NCBI GenBank assembly: GCA_963971225.1
Contig: OZ020269.1
Span: 2,728,001 to 2,792,000, forward strand
Origin: Melieria omissa
Lineage: Eukaryota; Arthropoda; Insecta; Diptera; Ulidiidae
Direction of reading: 5' to 3'
Length of the DNA stretch: 64,000 nt
The notes beneath the pieces are model-generated. The model was not told where the DNA came from. It made no database searches and was given only the letters and a program-made list of their open reading frames with translations. Made by a program: the position numbers and the translations under genes. Positions 35,365-45,863 of the stretch are shown here, piece after piece. The first letter of the stretch is position 1; every line of letters begins with the position of its first letter.

Positions 35365-37559
35365 TTGTTTATAAATTAATCAGAAATAAATTACAACTCA
35401 TTGTTTATTTATTCAATTATTCACAGAACTCCATGATGGTTTTGCCTTTAACATGTGCATGTCGATGTAAGGCTTCCACCAGTCGGTTCACACCAAGTCA
35501 AGCACTCCTTACACATATACTTGAGCAGTGCTTGGCGAAAAAGTTAAGATTCGACACCCACATTACTTCGTAACTGGCGGCAAGCAACATACAGTCCCTC
35601 CAATTCGCATTGTCTCGTTTGAATTTAACTACTGGCTGGCTGTCTCCATGTCGGTGGTATTGGCGCTAATGTGACCGCATGTGGGTGAGTCCTTGGAGAA
35701 GTGGATGCTGTTGTCGCTGCTTGACTGCCTAGAAGTGGGAGCATAAAAATAAATGAAGCGCGACGCTTTGTTTTCCTTTGATTTAGTTTTATGAGTCTAC
35801 ATCGGATGTAATTGAATTATGCAAGTTGGCGCCATATCCCCAAAACGCACATCCACACAAGCACGTAGCCCTGCGTCATACGAGTGACAGCAACACCAAT
35901 CGCCAAAGCACACACCCATCTACTCATAGCATACGATACGACTTTATTGTCATTCGATCATAATGCAACAGATCCGCCGTGTGTGGGTGTGTAGACCTCC
36001 GTCTCCGTGCCGCCTGCTCACTTCGCTGGTACCAATAACGTGGTCCATCAGCCCCACCCACGCCGCTCTACTGCGAGTACTTATGCATGCGTATGTATTT
36101 AGCTTCACTCTTCGGTAATAAAGTGATATTTGGATTTTAGATGCTTCATAAGAGCAGTAAATGAATCGGAAAATATGTCTGCGGTTTAAGGAGGAGAGAA
36201 CCGACCCAAATGGAAAAGACAAAACAATTCGAAATAAGAAACCAATGCTAATCCAACCTAAAACCAACCGGTGGCAGTGTGCTTAAGCTACTCAAACTTG
36301 GTGGCCGTGCACGTTCGATTGTGCTGCGCTAAGTTCTACAAGGAGAAAATTACAAACCATATAGAATAATCATCTATAGGTTAAGCACACCACCAGACTG
36401 ACTTGCCTGGGACGATTAGATTGGGGCATATGTTATGGTCAGCTTATCGCAACCATTATCGATTGCATAAATTTGCAGCGCGAATTTGATAGACTTTATA
36501 ATTTATTTATTTCGTCTCTTCTCTTATCACAGAAATTTAAAACTGTGTTACCTTGGAAATATCAAATAAAGGCAGACAGCAGTTCGAGTATTCATATAGC
36601 AAAATTGCATTGAACCGCGCCTGACTGAACGTAGGTGAAACTAAAACTTACGTCGAGCTGTGCGGTGGTGTCAAATATCAAAAGTATCCACGAGTCGATG
36701 CGGATAGATGGCTTCGTGCACCGAAAGCCCCTGGCAGTGAAACGTAAATGTGAATAGTTAAAAGCCCACGTGGTTAAGCAGCGAGCGAGACCCTCGGAAC
36801 TATGGGAACCTACAGACAGCTCTTGGAAGTGTGAATGGCACAAACAATGCCGGAGAGTGTGGAATAAGTCAACACAAAGCCACACACAAGCGAAATTAGA
36901 AATGCCGAAGCCCACCCACCGTTAGCTTCGCTGCCGAATGCGCGCCAAAGGACTCACACATAACCTCACACAGCACGCAGCTCTTATAAGAAAGATCCAT
37001 GTGCCCAATTGGCCTTTGGGTGGATTGCTCCACACAGCAACACAAACCGGTTGCATTTCCGCGCCTCTAATCCAATTTCCATGAACCAAATACCTCACGT
37101 TTATTGTCAAACGCGTGACTGGCCATCAGTTTGGCGAAAACGTCCGTGGTCTTGAGGAATTGGCCTGCCAGTCATGTTACAACTACGTAAAATGTTTTAT
37201 ACTGAGACGAAAAAGAAACGTTCACGAGAGTGGGTTTCTAATGGAGATATGGTGAAAGTGCATAAAGCACGGTCAGCGGTTGCTCTCGCTGAATTCAATG
37301 GACGCCCAGCTTGTCAGTGGTTCTGGCGGTCTGCACTTTGATTATGCAGTCAATTTATCGGCTGTAAAGTGTGTCAAATATGTTGCTGTTGTATCGCATG
37401 CGAAAGCGTTGACCCTAATGAATTTTGGTAATAGTTCATTACGTCAATGGAGTTCACAGTTACGGGCTCGCTCGGCGCCTCACATTTGGTATAAATCGCT
37501 TGATACACAATCGTCATGTGCTTTGTAAATGCTGCGTGGTCAAAGTTCATTATGAACCC
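35365..37559. other. No supported feature
   Basis: A minus-strand segment 36732-36652 between CACTGCCAG and GTAAGT-type sites is open in one frame but translates to nothing recognisable. Otherwise empty. Confidence 0.4.
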
Positions 37560-38663
37560 TTAGCCCTCCGATAACCGCAAATGTTTAAACGGTCAAAGCC
37601 CAACAAGGTCCCCAGGGACCTTTTTTGTAATATTGCATATAGGATGTGTAATTTTATAATGTAGGGTTACAAAATGTGTGTAGATGTGTTTGGAGAGCCA
37701 AAAAGTTATGCTTCGTGTATATTTTTTAGTAAACACATGTTTATTTGTTACTACAGACAGATAGGCAAAAACGTATAAAATACAAAATAATTGCATTTAG
37801 TTGCCTAACTTTGCTTTAGCAGCTCATGCATCTATGCCACTGTAAGTATGGCATTTTTTTTAGAGTAATGGTTTTTATATATATTTATTTTTATTCTCTT
37901 TTCATCATTTTTATTTATACTTAGGCCAGGGGAGTAGCCAGAACTTGGTCATGGGGGGGTTTTGAATTTTTTTTTTTGCCAGTTTAGTATTACGAATTTT
38001 TTAAAGTAAAGGGCATTTTGTGGTGGCTTATGTGACTTACTACATTGGAAATTAATATATTTCCCGATTTTTAGTAAACATTTCATGAAATTTGGTGCAC
38101 TGAAAGCGAAGTTATTGCATCTGAAGTGAAAGTATGTTTGTGTCGTCGTACAAAAATTAGCATCGAACAAAGATCAAATATTAACTTTTGTTTTAAAAAT
38201 GTTTAAACTATTTAACTATTTAAACATTTAAATTAATGAATCAAGTTTATAATTATGATTGTTTATACCGTGCTGAAGTTCATAAGTGGTAAACGCGATT
38301 TAAAAACAATTGTCTAGTCATAAATGATGACTAACGTGTTAGCCAACTGAATTCCGCGATCACCGCAGATTCCATCAAAACTTGGCGGTAATTCATACAA
38401 GATTAGCCAAAATCTTCATTGAAATTCTTAAAATTCGATCAAATCCTCAAATTAACCACAAATTTGATAATTTTCAATGAAAACATATTATGTTTAGAAA
38501 TTTTTTTCATGTTTAAAATTGAATTATGTCATTTTGTATATAAAATATCTACCTGGGTGATCCCAGGCGCTTTTGCTGCCATTTTGAATAAAACTCACAA
38601 TAAATTTTTTTTACGTAACTAATTATGTGTTCAATAAACCCTCTGGAAAGAAATCTTCTAATA

Positions 38664-40272
38664 CACTCTGTTGCAAAATTATACGAACATTTAATTTTTT
38701 TAATTTAAAAGATTATTTTGAAAATTTTGGAGAAATTTTGTTCCATGAAATACTGGTATGGGTAAGTACAGTGGTGTGTTTAAATTTCGTTTCAATAACT
38801 GTAACTTAAGGGTACTTTTTTGAACGTTAATCGAAAAAAGTCAAAAAATTAGTGTTGCAAAATTATACGAACGTTTCTGTTTATGCATAAAAACGTACAT
38901 TTTTCGCGAAACTGTGTAAATATTAAACTTGTAGCATCAATTTAAGAGTTTTTTAACAAAACTTAAAATATGCCAAAAGGAAAATGATTGACGGATTTTG
39001 AAAAAGGACGGATCGAAGGCATGAAAAGTGCGGGAACATCCATAAGATAAATAGCTCGCGATATTGGAAGAAGTGCTTGGCTTGTATCCACTTTTTTTTT
39101 AAATTCTGATGGGTATGACTGCAAAAAAGGACATGGAAGGAAAAAAAAGTTAAGTGAACGGGATGAACGAAAAATAATGAGGACAGTAAGCAACATATCA
39201 AAAAGCTGCCGCTTTCTAGTTACGCTTTCCTCAACCCCAGTAAGTCGCCAAACGGTATGGAGGACAATAAAATGCGCTGATTACATCAAACGCTTAAAAA
39301 TTATGTCTACGTCACGATTATTGAAGCGTCACAAGGACATTAGCATGCAGTTTGCTGAAAAAAGCAATGAACTGACAGGACTTCGGTAAATAACTTCAAA
39401 AATTGTTTGGTTCCCAAATTATCCTTTAATTTTGTTATGCAGATAATCTTTTCGAATGAAAATAAATTTAATCTGGATGGTCCAGATGGTTTTAATGGAT
39501 ATTAGCATGACATTGGAAAAGAACGAACATTTTGTTCGCCCAGAAATTTTGGAGGTGGTAGCTTAATGGTTTGGGGTGCGTTTACTGCAGAGCAAACTTT
39601 GTACCTTCAGTTTTGTTCCTGCCGGATTAAAATTTCCGACTACATAACAGTCCGTCAAAGCAGTCCCATCCATTTCCTCAACGCAACGAAAAAGAAACTG
39701 GTGTTTTCAACAGGATAACGCAGCCATACACACTAGCAAGAAAATAATTGCATGGTTGAGGGCGAAATCCGTACGTGTTCTGGAGTGGTCAGCGTGTTCG
39801 CCGGACCTTAACCCCATGGATAATATTTGGGATGTATTGGTTCGCCGGATTTATGCCGAAAATCGGTAATTCAATAGAACTGACGAGTTACAAATGTAAA
39901 ATTTAGAAGCCTAGTCCAACGTGGACCAAAATTTATTAGAAGCTTTGTTTTAAAGTATGAAAAAAATAGAAATTTTGGAACTAATTAAAGCAAAAGGGTG
40001 CCAAATGAATTACTAAGATAAAAAACCTCTTACTTTCTTAATTTTTCTTTTCTTTTAGGTTAAAAATTGTAGTGTTCGTATAATTTTGCAACAAGTCATT
40101 TCAGTATTTTTTCTTTTATGAAAGTAATTATTACAACTACTTCACTTTTAGTTCGCAAAAATATATTCCCTTGATCTTCCCAAATATTCATAGAAGACAT
40201 TTTTTTAAAACATATCTTGGCTCTCGACTTATTGACGATTTTTGAGTGTTCGTATAATTTTGCAACAGAGTG
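38664..40272 (+). mobile_element. Tc1-like transposon, innermost of the nest
   Basis: Ends CACTCTGTTGCAAAATTATA and its complement, flanked by TA at 38662-38663 and 40273-40274; about 1.6 kb, the usual Tc1 length. It carries a mutated transposase gene. Confidence 0.92.
38970..39880 (+). pseudogene. Tc1 transposase, inactivated
   Basis: Reads from ATG at 38970 (MPKGK, then a stop, LTDFEKGRIEGMKSAGTSI) through a paired HTH region (SRQTVWRTIKCADY), to FNLDGPDG (first catalytic aspartate, about 39465), GGGSLMVWGAF, FQQDNAAIHTS (second aspartate, about 39705) and CSPDLNPMDNIWDVL (about 39800). At the third catalytic site the usual glutamate of NPIENLW is aspartate. Several stops and frameshifts break it. 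Length and motif order are those of a complete Tc1 transposase. Confidence 0.87.
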
Positions 40273-40627
40273 TACTTTTCATGGTCGCAAAATAAATCAT
40301 TAATCGTTAGGCCTTTTTTCCAAAAACGAACTATCACCAGAGGAAGATGCTAAATATTGAAGTATGAAAAAAATGTATATATTACTGTATATTTATTGTG
40401 AGTTTTACTCAAAATAGCGGCGGAAGTGCCTGGGGTCATTTGAGTGAACGACATTGGTAAACGACGTATACAAAAATCTTTGGTAAGGCGAAGGTTAAGC
40501 ATCTCAATAGCATAAATTTATCACATTTTAACTGAACATTCGGCTATCGAAGGATGCCATCTCATCTATCGACACTTGTTTTGACTGTTTTTTTTTGTTT
40601 ACTAAAAGTCGAATTTTAACCATCAGC

Positions 40628-40875
40628 CTCTCCTCGTTTTTACCTGATGCGGCACCGTGCGACTTTCACCTTTTCAAAAAATGCATTTGCCGATGAAAAA
40701 AAGCGTTTTGAGAACGTAGAAACCATCCAAAAGGCTTGTACCGACATCCTGAAGGACATTTTGGTCGACGAACTAAACTACTCTTTAGACATGTTTTTAG
40801 ATCATACAAATCGCTGTATTGAGTGTAAACGAGACTATTGTTATTATTCTTTTAAATGTTTAAAGATGAAAAGAG
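40628..40875 (+). pseudogene. mariner transposase C-terminal fragment
   Basis: One frame gives PDAAPCDFHLFKKC, the next KRFENVETIQKACTDILKDI and CIECKRDYC: the closing part of mariner-family transposases (aspartate-rich PDLAPSDFHLF motif, then the RF..EI.KA block and final cysteine/GDY-like motif). A frameshift separates the two. It lies in the right part of the hAT, with no mariner ends seen. Confidence 0.6.
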
Positions 40876-41003
40876 ATTTTTGCTAATGTGGGAACGTACA
40901 TACGATGTATAGTGATTGAAAATGTTGACAAATTATAGGCTATGGGGGGTTCTGGCACCCAACCCCCCGCCCCCCCCCCCTTGGCTACGCCCCTGATTTA
41001 GGC

Positions 41004-41248
41004 AATACCCTCAGCCTTGATAATGGAGTTTGATCATCGTCGTCGGAGTCAGCTTCATCCGCCAGAGTGACATTTAGTTCAACTTCAGCATCATATGTTT
41101 CATCGTATGGCAAGAAATCTTCGTAATTTGTCTCCTCAGTGAATGAATAAGGTTCTTGATTGTTTTCCAAATATCTGACCAAAGTCTGCATTACTGCTTG
41201 TTGTTGACTCATGCTCAGTTGTTGAAAGCGCGTACGGCGGCATATCAA
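41004..41248 (-). pseudogene. Possible piggyBac-like transposase N-terminus
   Basis: An acidic N-terminal segment (NYEDFLPYDETYDAEVE, then EADSDDDDQTPL) inside a TTAA-flanked element resembles in composition the disordered N-termini of piggyBac transposases. The frame is cut off at the hAT insertion and meets stops on the other side, so the catalytic domain is gone. Identification rests mainly on the element's ends. Confidence 0.45.
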
Positions 41249-42214
41249 TATTTTAATTTCAATGATTTATTTGAAATTGTGCTGCTATCAATATTTGGCA
41301 CTAACTATTTATAGTTACTAACAAAAAGTAAAAGCAAATTCAATGGAGCAACCTACAAGGTCCCTGCGGACCATAAATGACTTCAATGCGATAATTATGG
41401 TGGTAAAATACATGCAATGGTGCCGAAATCTATTTTAACAGTTTCTAAATATTCCATTTATAGAAGTCATAAAGTTTCCAGTTCATCACTCCCTCCGTAT
41501 TGAAATGTCGCGTATTTTAAAACACCATAGGTCCCTACGGACCTTGTTAGGCATCGGAGGGTTAATATCGTTGGCTTTTAGCGCCGCTGTTGCGATTTGG
41601 TGAAAAGAGGTAATTTCTGTAACGACTCTTCCGCTCGCCTTAGTGTGCACATTCAAGCCTAACTTTGCTCAATCTAATTGATTGATTGATTGCTTTATGT
41701 TGCCCAAACATTAGACCGACCGTTGTGGGTGTGTGGGGTGGAGCATATATTATGTTTTAGATTGCCGGGTGTAATTCCATCTTCAAACTGCCAAGTTCCG
41801 AATGGAGCGCAACCGTTGCCTTAATTTATCCATATGGCCGTCGCACCAATACGATCTAATCGATTATTAAAAATAAATTATTCGACACTTCAAAGCTATG
41901 ATTTTACAGCTGCTTAAGCTGCCCCATCCACATTTTCGTACCTCATACCATAATATGGGCCAATTACACGCAGATTTACGATAAACTGAGCCCAGCGGCT
42001 TTGCACGCATACATTTTATGATTTCATTAAAATAATCTTCACTCACGTTATGATATCATTTAATGTAAAGTTATGTCTATTCGCATAATCTTCTAACAAA
42101 TGTTCAACCTTGGTTGATGTTGATTTTCGAACACTAAAAGACATGCGTTGAATTTTTTTTGATTTTGAGTGCTTTCTTCAAGTAAATGGGCTAAATAAAT
42201 CAAGTTTCTCTTAA

Positions 42215-42932
42215 GGGGGTCCTCTAGTTTTAAATTTTGAAAAGATCGTTTTTTTTTTAATTTCATATTTTTATAGTATAACTTTCATAGAAAAAGTATA
42301 CGACCGGATTTTGTCGAATTCGTAAACGTCTCTGACATACAGAGCCTCAAATCCGTCTCCTTCACTACGCGGTAACACGGTTTTAAAACTTTAATCGCGT
42401 TTTTCTCGAAAACAAATTTTTTGACCATTGCGCCATGATTCCGTCGAAACTAATTGATCGATTCACTTGATTCTTGTTTTGCTGTATTCAAAACGGTTTG
42501 CTCCACGGGTTAACCTACGGAGATTGCGTTCCATTGACTAGCCGATTTTTGGGGGGAGTTTTTAGAGCAAAACAAAGGGCGAATTTCGAAAAAAACGTTA
42601 AAACGATGCCGCGGGTCCAATTTTAATCAGATCGGATAGGTCATCCTTTAATTGGAGTAATGCTTTTTAAGAGAAAATTTTTGGATTACATTTCAGACGA
42701 ACAGGGACAAAGTTAGGATGGCGCGAACGCACCCTTAAAAAAAAAAACATGCCTTTACTCAGCTGGCGGACCCCAACAGTGTTCGCGGTAGCACGTGGAA
42801 ACAATTTTTTTTTATAATTCAATATGTAAAGAATAAATATACGAAGAATTATCTCATTATCATTTGCAGTTTCTGAAAAAAAAAAATACCAAAAAAAGCT
42901 TTAAAAAACACCGTTTGTACTAGAGGACCCCC
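42215..42932. mobile_element. TTAA-flanked noncoding element, 718 bp (family A)
   Basis: Ends GGGGGTCCTCTAGT and ACTAGAGGACCCCC, flanked by TTAA at 42211-42214 and 42933-42936. Contains ACTTTAATCGCGTTTTTCTC. Related to 44919-45631, which has the same G-rich start, similar length and the ACTTTAAACGCGTTTTTCTC block. Confidence 0.85.
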
Positions 42933-42995
42933 TTAAGACCTTTGTTAACACCGTCAGATTTTGATGACAAATCTTTGTTTTATTAATCCTCTTAA

Positions 42996-43515
42996 CCCTT
43001 TCCTTCCCGAATTATGAAATAGCCATAGAAACAAATTGGAAGTTGGTTATTTGAAACGACGGAACTATTTAAAAGTATTTTGCATCATATTTAAAATGAG
43101 TTTAACTTTCCAGTGGGAGGTGCAAGGAGGAGGTAGTCATACTACACTAGACTACACTGGGCTTTTATGAAGCAAAATTAAAATATATTTTATATGAAAA
43201 CAAAATGTCCCTTGTTTACAAGTTTTTAGAGTTATTTGTTAGAATTTTAGAGTTATTTGGTGTCCTTTGTTAAACATAGAACAATATTACATTTTTGCCA
43301 TTTAATTCTGCTGCCCTATCGAGCGGGAACCGTTGCACAAATGTTAACAATTTTCAATGTTCCCATAAAAACAAACTACATATTTTGCTGAAAAAGCTCA
43401 GAACAATGTTTCTTTTAAGCGATACAATTCATAGAATGGAAAAAAATCGAAAATTATACATCGAAATTCCAAATTTGAATTTGGTAGCCATATGGCTACC
43501 ATGGGAAGGAAAGGG
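42996..43515. mobile_element. piggyBac-type MITE, 520 bp, TTAA duplication
   Basis: Ends CCCTTTCCTTCCC and GGGAAGGAAAGGG, flanked by TTAA at 42992-42995 and 43516-43519. Noncoding; near the right end TAGCCATATGGCTA forms a perfect palindrome. Confidence 0.85.
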
Positions 43516-43519
43516 TTAA

Positions 43520-44425
43520 ATGCTATTTTAAGTCAATGGGCCTATTAAATCATGTTTACCCAAACATAGTGTTAATCCACTGTTGACAGTGTCTGATTCT
43601 CATGTAAAAAAAGTAGAATTAGTCTTGTCAAATTTTTTATTTACGTGTTTTTACCAATTTTGAAGTTAATAGGCCCATCGGTTCGTGGTAGTTTCACAAT
43701 TTTCCTGTATATTAACCTTAACCCATTCTTGATCCGTTAAGCTTTGATTTTCAAAAAATTTAAAAAATATGCGATTATATGTAAATATATATCTAAATAG
43801 TGCACACGCTTGACAATCTGAGCAACTCGATCTACCACGAACCGCCAGTCGTCGCCATAACTCTTGCTGTGCAAACCCCATCCGCCATGTTCTTTTTAGA
43901 ACATTCAAAACGATTTCAAGCTAATACTCGGGCACATACCAGGCAAGACCGCGTCTGACTGCGAGTACACGCTCGCACTAAAACTCAAACCAAACAGACA
44001 TGGCGCGTTGCTAGCGCAGCAGAACTCGAATTTCGTACATCCAAATTAAGTTGTTATCCTGTGGAAAAATATGCAAATTGTTTTTGCTTCATGTCAGACG
44101 TAAACTTTTTTATGACCAAGTGACATGTAAGCTTCTGAAAGCATCACCACTGCCACCGACAGCACCGCTAACCCTCAATTCGCAACTCTGCGGCGTCCGT
44201 ATGTCCGCCACGCCAGACCCGCACCACATCGCTCACCACCGCTTTGGCCGTGTCGTAGTTGCTGGCACTTTGACTGGCGCCACTGTTTTTCCGAACAAGC
44301 TTCACTACATGGAACAGCCCCTTGCGCCTGTTCGCCCCACGCCACTTTCACTTTGCAGCCGGACCCATGATTTTGTGCTGAGCACAACTGGAAGTAATTT
44401 GTAATTTTGTTAGCTGCAACGTTCA
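43520..44425. other. No supported gene; short inverted repeat
   Basis: ATGGGCCTATTAA at 43536 and its complement near 43668 form an isolated inverted pair about 145 bp apart. The GC-rich stretch 44140-44400 is open on both strands but unrecognised. Confidence 0.35.
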
Positions 44426-44429
44426 TTAA

Positions 44430-45859
44430 GGGGGGGTAAGGGTTTCAGCGCAAAAAAAACTTTTTTTTATGCATTTTTTGAAAGTATGGATTGATCAAAT
44501 TTAAACCTTTTGTACATTATTAAGCATACTTTTAATAATATTCTGTAATTTTTTCATGCAGAAATATTACAAAACAAGCCGGTGACAGAGTTTGCCCCAG
44601 AACGTCTTTGAACAAATACAATTTGCGGTGTTCACTATATCTCGGTCGGAAATTATCTGAAATCAAAAATCATTAAAATTTAGTCAGAGTATTATCAAAT
44701 CCTCCCCCCAACGTTCTCCGATTATTTTTTTTTCATTTAAAAATTTTTGGTGGCCACCTAAAGTGTAAACTGCTATTTTCCACGAAAAATTCCGCCATTT
44801 TGTGGGTGGGAAACCCCCTTAATGTAAAAAAACAAATTTTTACTAAACGTTGGGGGAGGTATTTTATATGTAGAAAATGTGTACCAAGTTTCAAATGAAT
44901 CGGTTTAGTAGTTTTTAAGGGGGTCCTACCATGTAACACTTTCAAAAAATTCATTTTTTTTTTTGCATTTTTCTAAAGGTAATGTGTCTAAAAATAAGAT
45001 ACAAAAAGGAATTTGCTGAATTCCGAAGGGAAAACAGGTTTTACGGCAAGTTTTATCACGCTTTCCACTGATTTCTCGCAGCGCGCAAAACTTTAAACGC
45101 GTTTTTCTCAGAACAACTTTTTTCGAACTGGTACCCCGCATTTCTAAGGAACCAGTGGACGGATTTTGATAATTTTTTTTTTAAATGTGTGTAAATGTTG
45201 TCGCTATCGTTCATTACAAGATAAGCTTCCAATTGTTATAAACAAATAATAAAAAAATTGTTTTTATCTGCTTAAAAAACCGGCTTTTTTTCATGATCCG
45301 CCATTTTGACAATTGTAAAGATAATTATGTGAATTATTACCGTACGATAGCGGCAAGTCTGCAGATTGTAAAAAACCTTTCCTTTTGTGTTTCAGACGAA
45401 CAGTTTTTGCAAAATCGTGTGTACCATCAACCCACATACTTTTGGAAGGCCTTATTTCGCAGGGGTGCTGTGGCTAGAGCATAACACTTATTTCTTAAAC
45501 TTCGATTTTATTTTATAATAAAAGGACCAATAAAAATTAAAAAAAACCGTATTGGAAAATATTTAATACTTTTCCTTCTGCAAGATCCCAAAAAACGCCT
45601 CGAAAAACGGCGTTTACATGGTAGGACCCCCTTAAATAACAGTGAACACGGACTTTGAAAAAGTAGTTTTGAGACCAGAACAATAGAAGAGAATAAGCTG
45701 TATACCTGCACTAAAGGACAGGGGACTAACTATAGACCATAACTTCAAGAGTTTCGCTCCGATCGACTTAAAATTTTGAGAATATATTCTTGAAATGTTT
45801 AACAATAAGATAAGAAAAAAAATTCGATTTTTCGAAAGTGTAAACCTTTACCCCCCCCT
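44430..45859. mobile_element. TTAA-flanked noncoding element hosting a second one
   Basis: Ends GGGGGGGTAAGGGTTT and AAACCTTTACCCCCCCC, with TTAA at 44426-44429 and 45860-45863. Without the nested element (44919-45631) it would be about 0.7 kb. No coding capacity. Confidence 0.75.
44919..45631. mobile_element. TTAA-flanked noncoding element, 713 bp (family A), nested
   Basis: Ends GGGGGTCCTACCATGTAA and complement TTACATGGTAGGACCCCC, flanked by TTAA at 44915-44918 and 45632-45635. Shares internal blocks with 42215-42932. Confidence 0.83.
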
Positions 45860-45863
45860 TTAA

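Larger units (their letters stand above)
38552..40444. mobile_element. Inverted-repeat element interrupted by Tc1
   Basis: Left CCAGGCGCTTTTGCTGCC..AAAACTCACAATAAA (38562-38605) and its inverted, diverged partner (40390-40435, CAATAAA complement to GCCTGGGG) define a roughly 280-bp element that the Tc1 at 38664-40272 cut in two. The family is unknown and the exact ends are uncertain by a few bases. Confidence 0.6.
37927..40995. mobile_element. hAT-like element inserted in the piggyBac-like element
   Basis: Ends CAGGGGAGTAGCCAGAAC and the complement of GGCTACGCCCCTG, with G/C-runs next to both ends. Flanked by ACTTAGGC (37919-37926) and ATTTAGGC (40996-41003), an 8-bp duplication with one mismatch. 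No hAT transposase remains; the interior holds a mariner fragment, an inverted-repeat element and a Tc1. Confidence 0.8.
37564..41561. mobile_element. piggyBac-like element, outer shell of a four-level nest
   Basis: Ends CCCTCCGAT and ATCGGAGGG, flanked by TTAG (mutated TTAA) at 37560-37563 and TTAA at 41562-41565. Near both ends is a shared subterminal block, AACAAGGTCC..AGGGACC, in inverted orientation, a usual piggyBac arrangement. A truncated acidic frame remains at 41004-41248. The element is split by the hAT at 37927-40995; without it, it would be about 0.9 kb, that is, internally deleted. Confidence 0.8.

Noticed and set aside
43536..43681. Short inverted pair ATGGGCCTATTAA
   Set aside because: No target duplication and only 13 bp paired; too weak to call a MITE.
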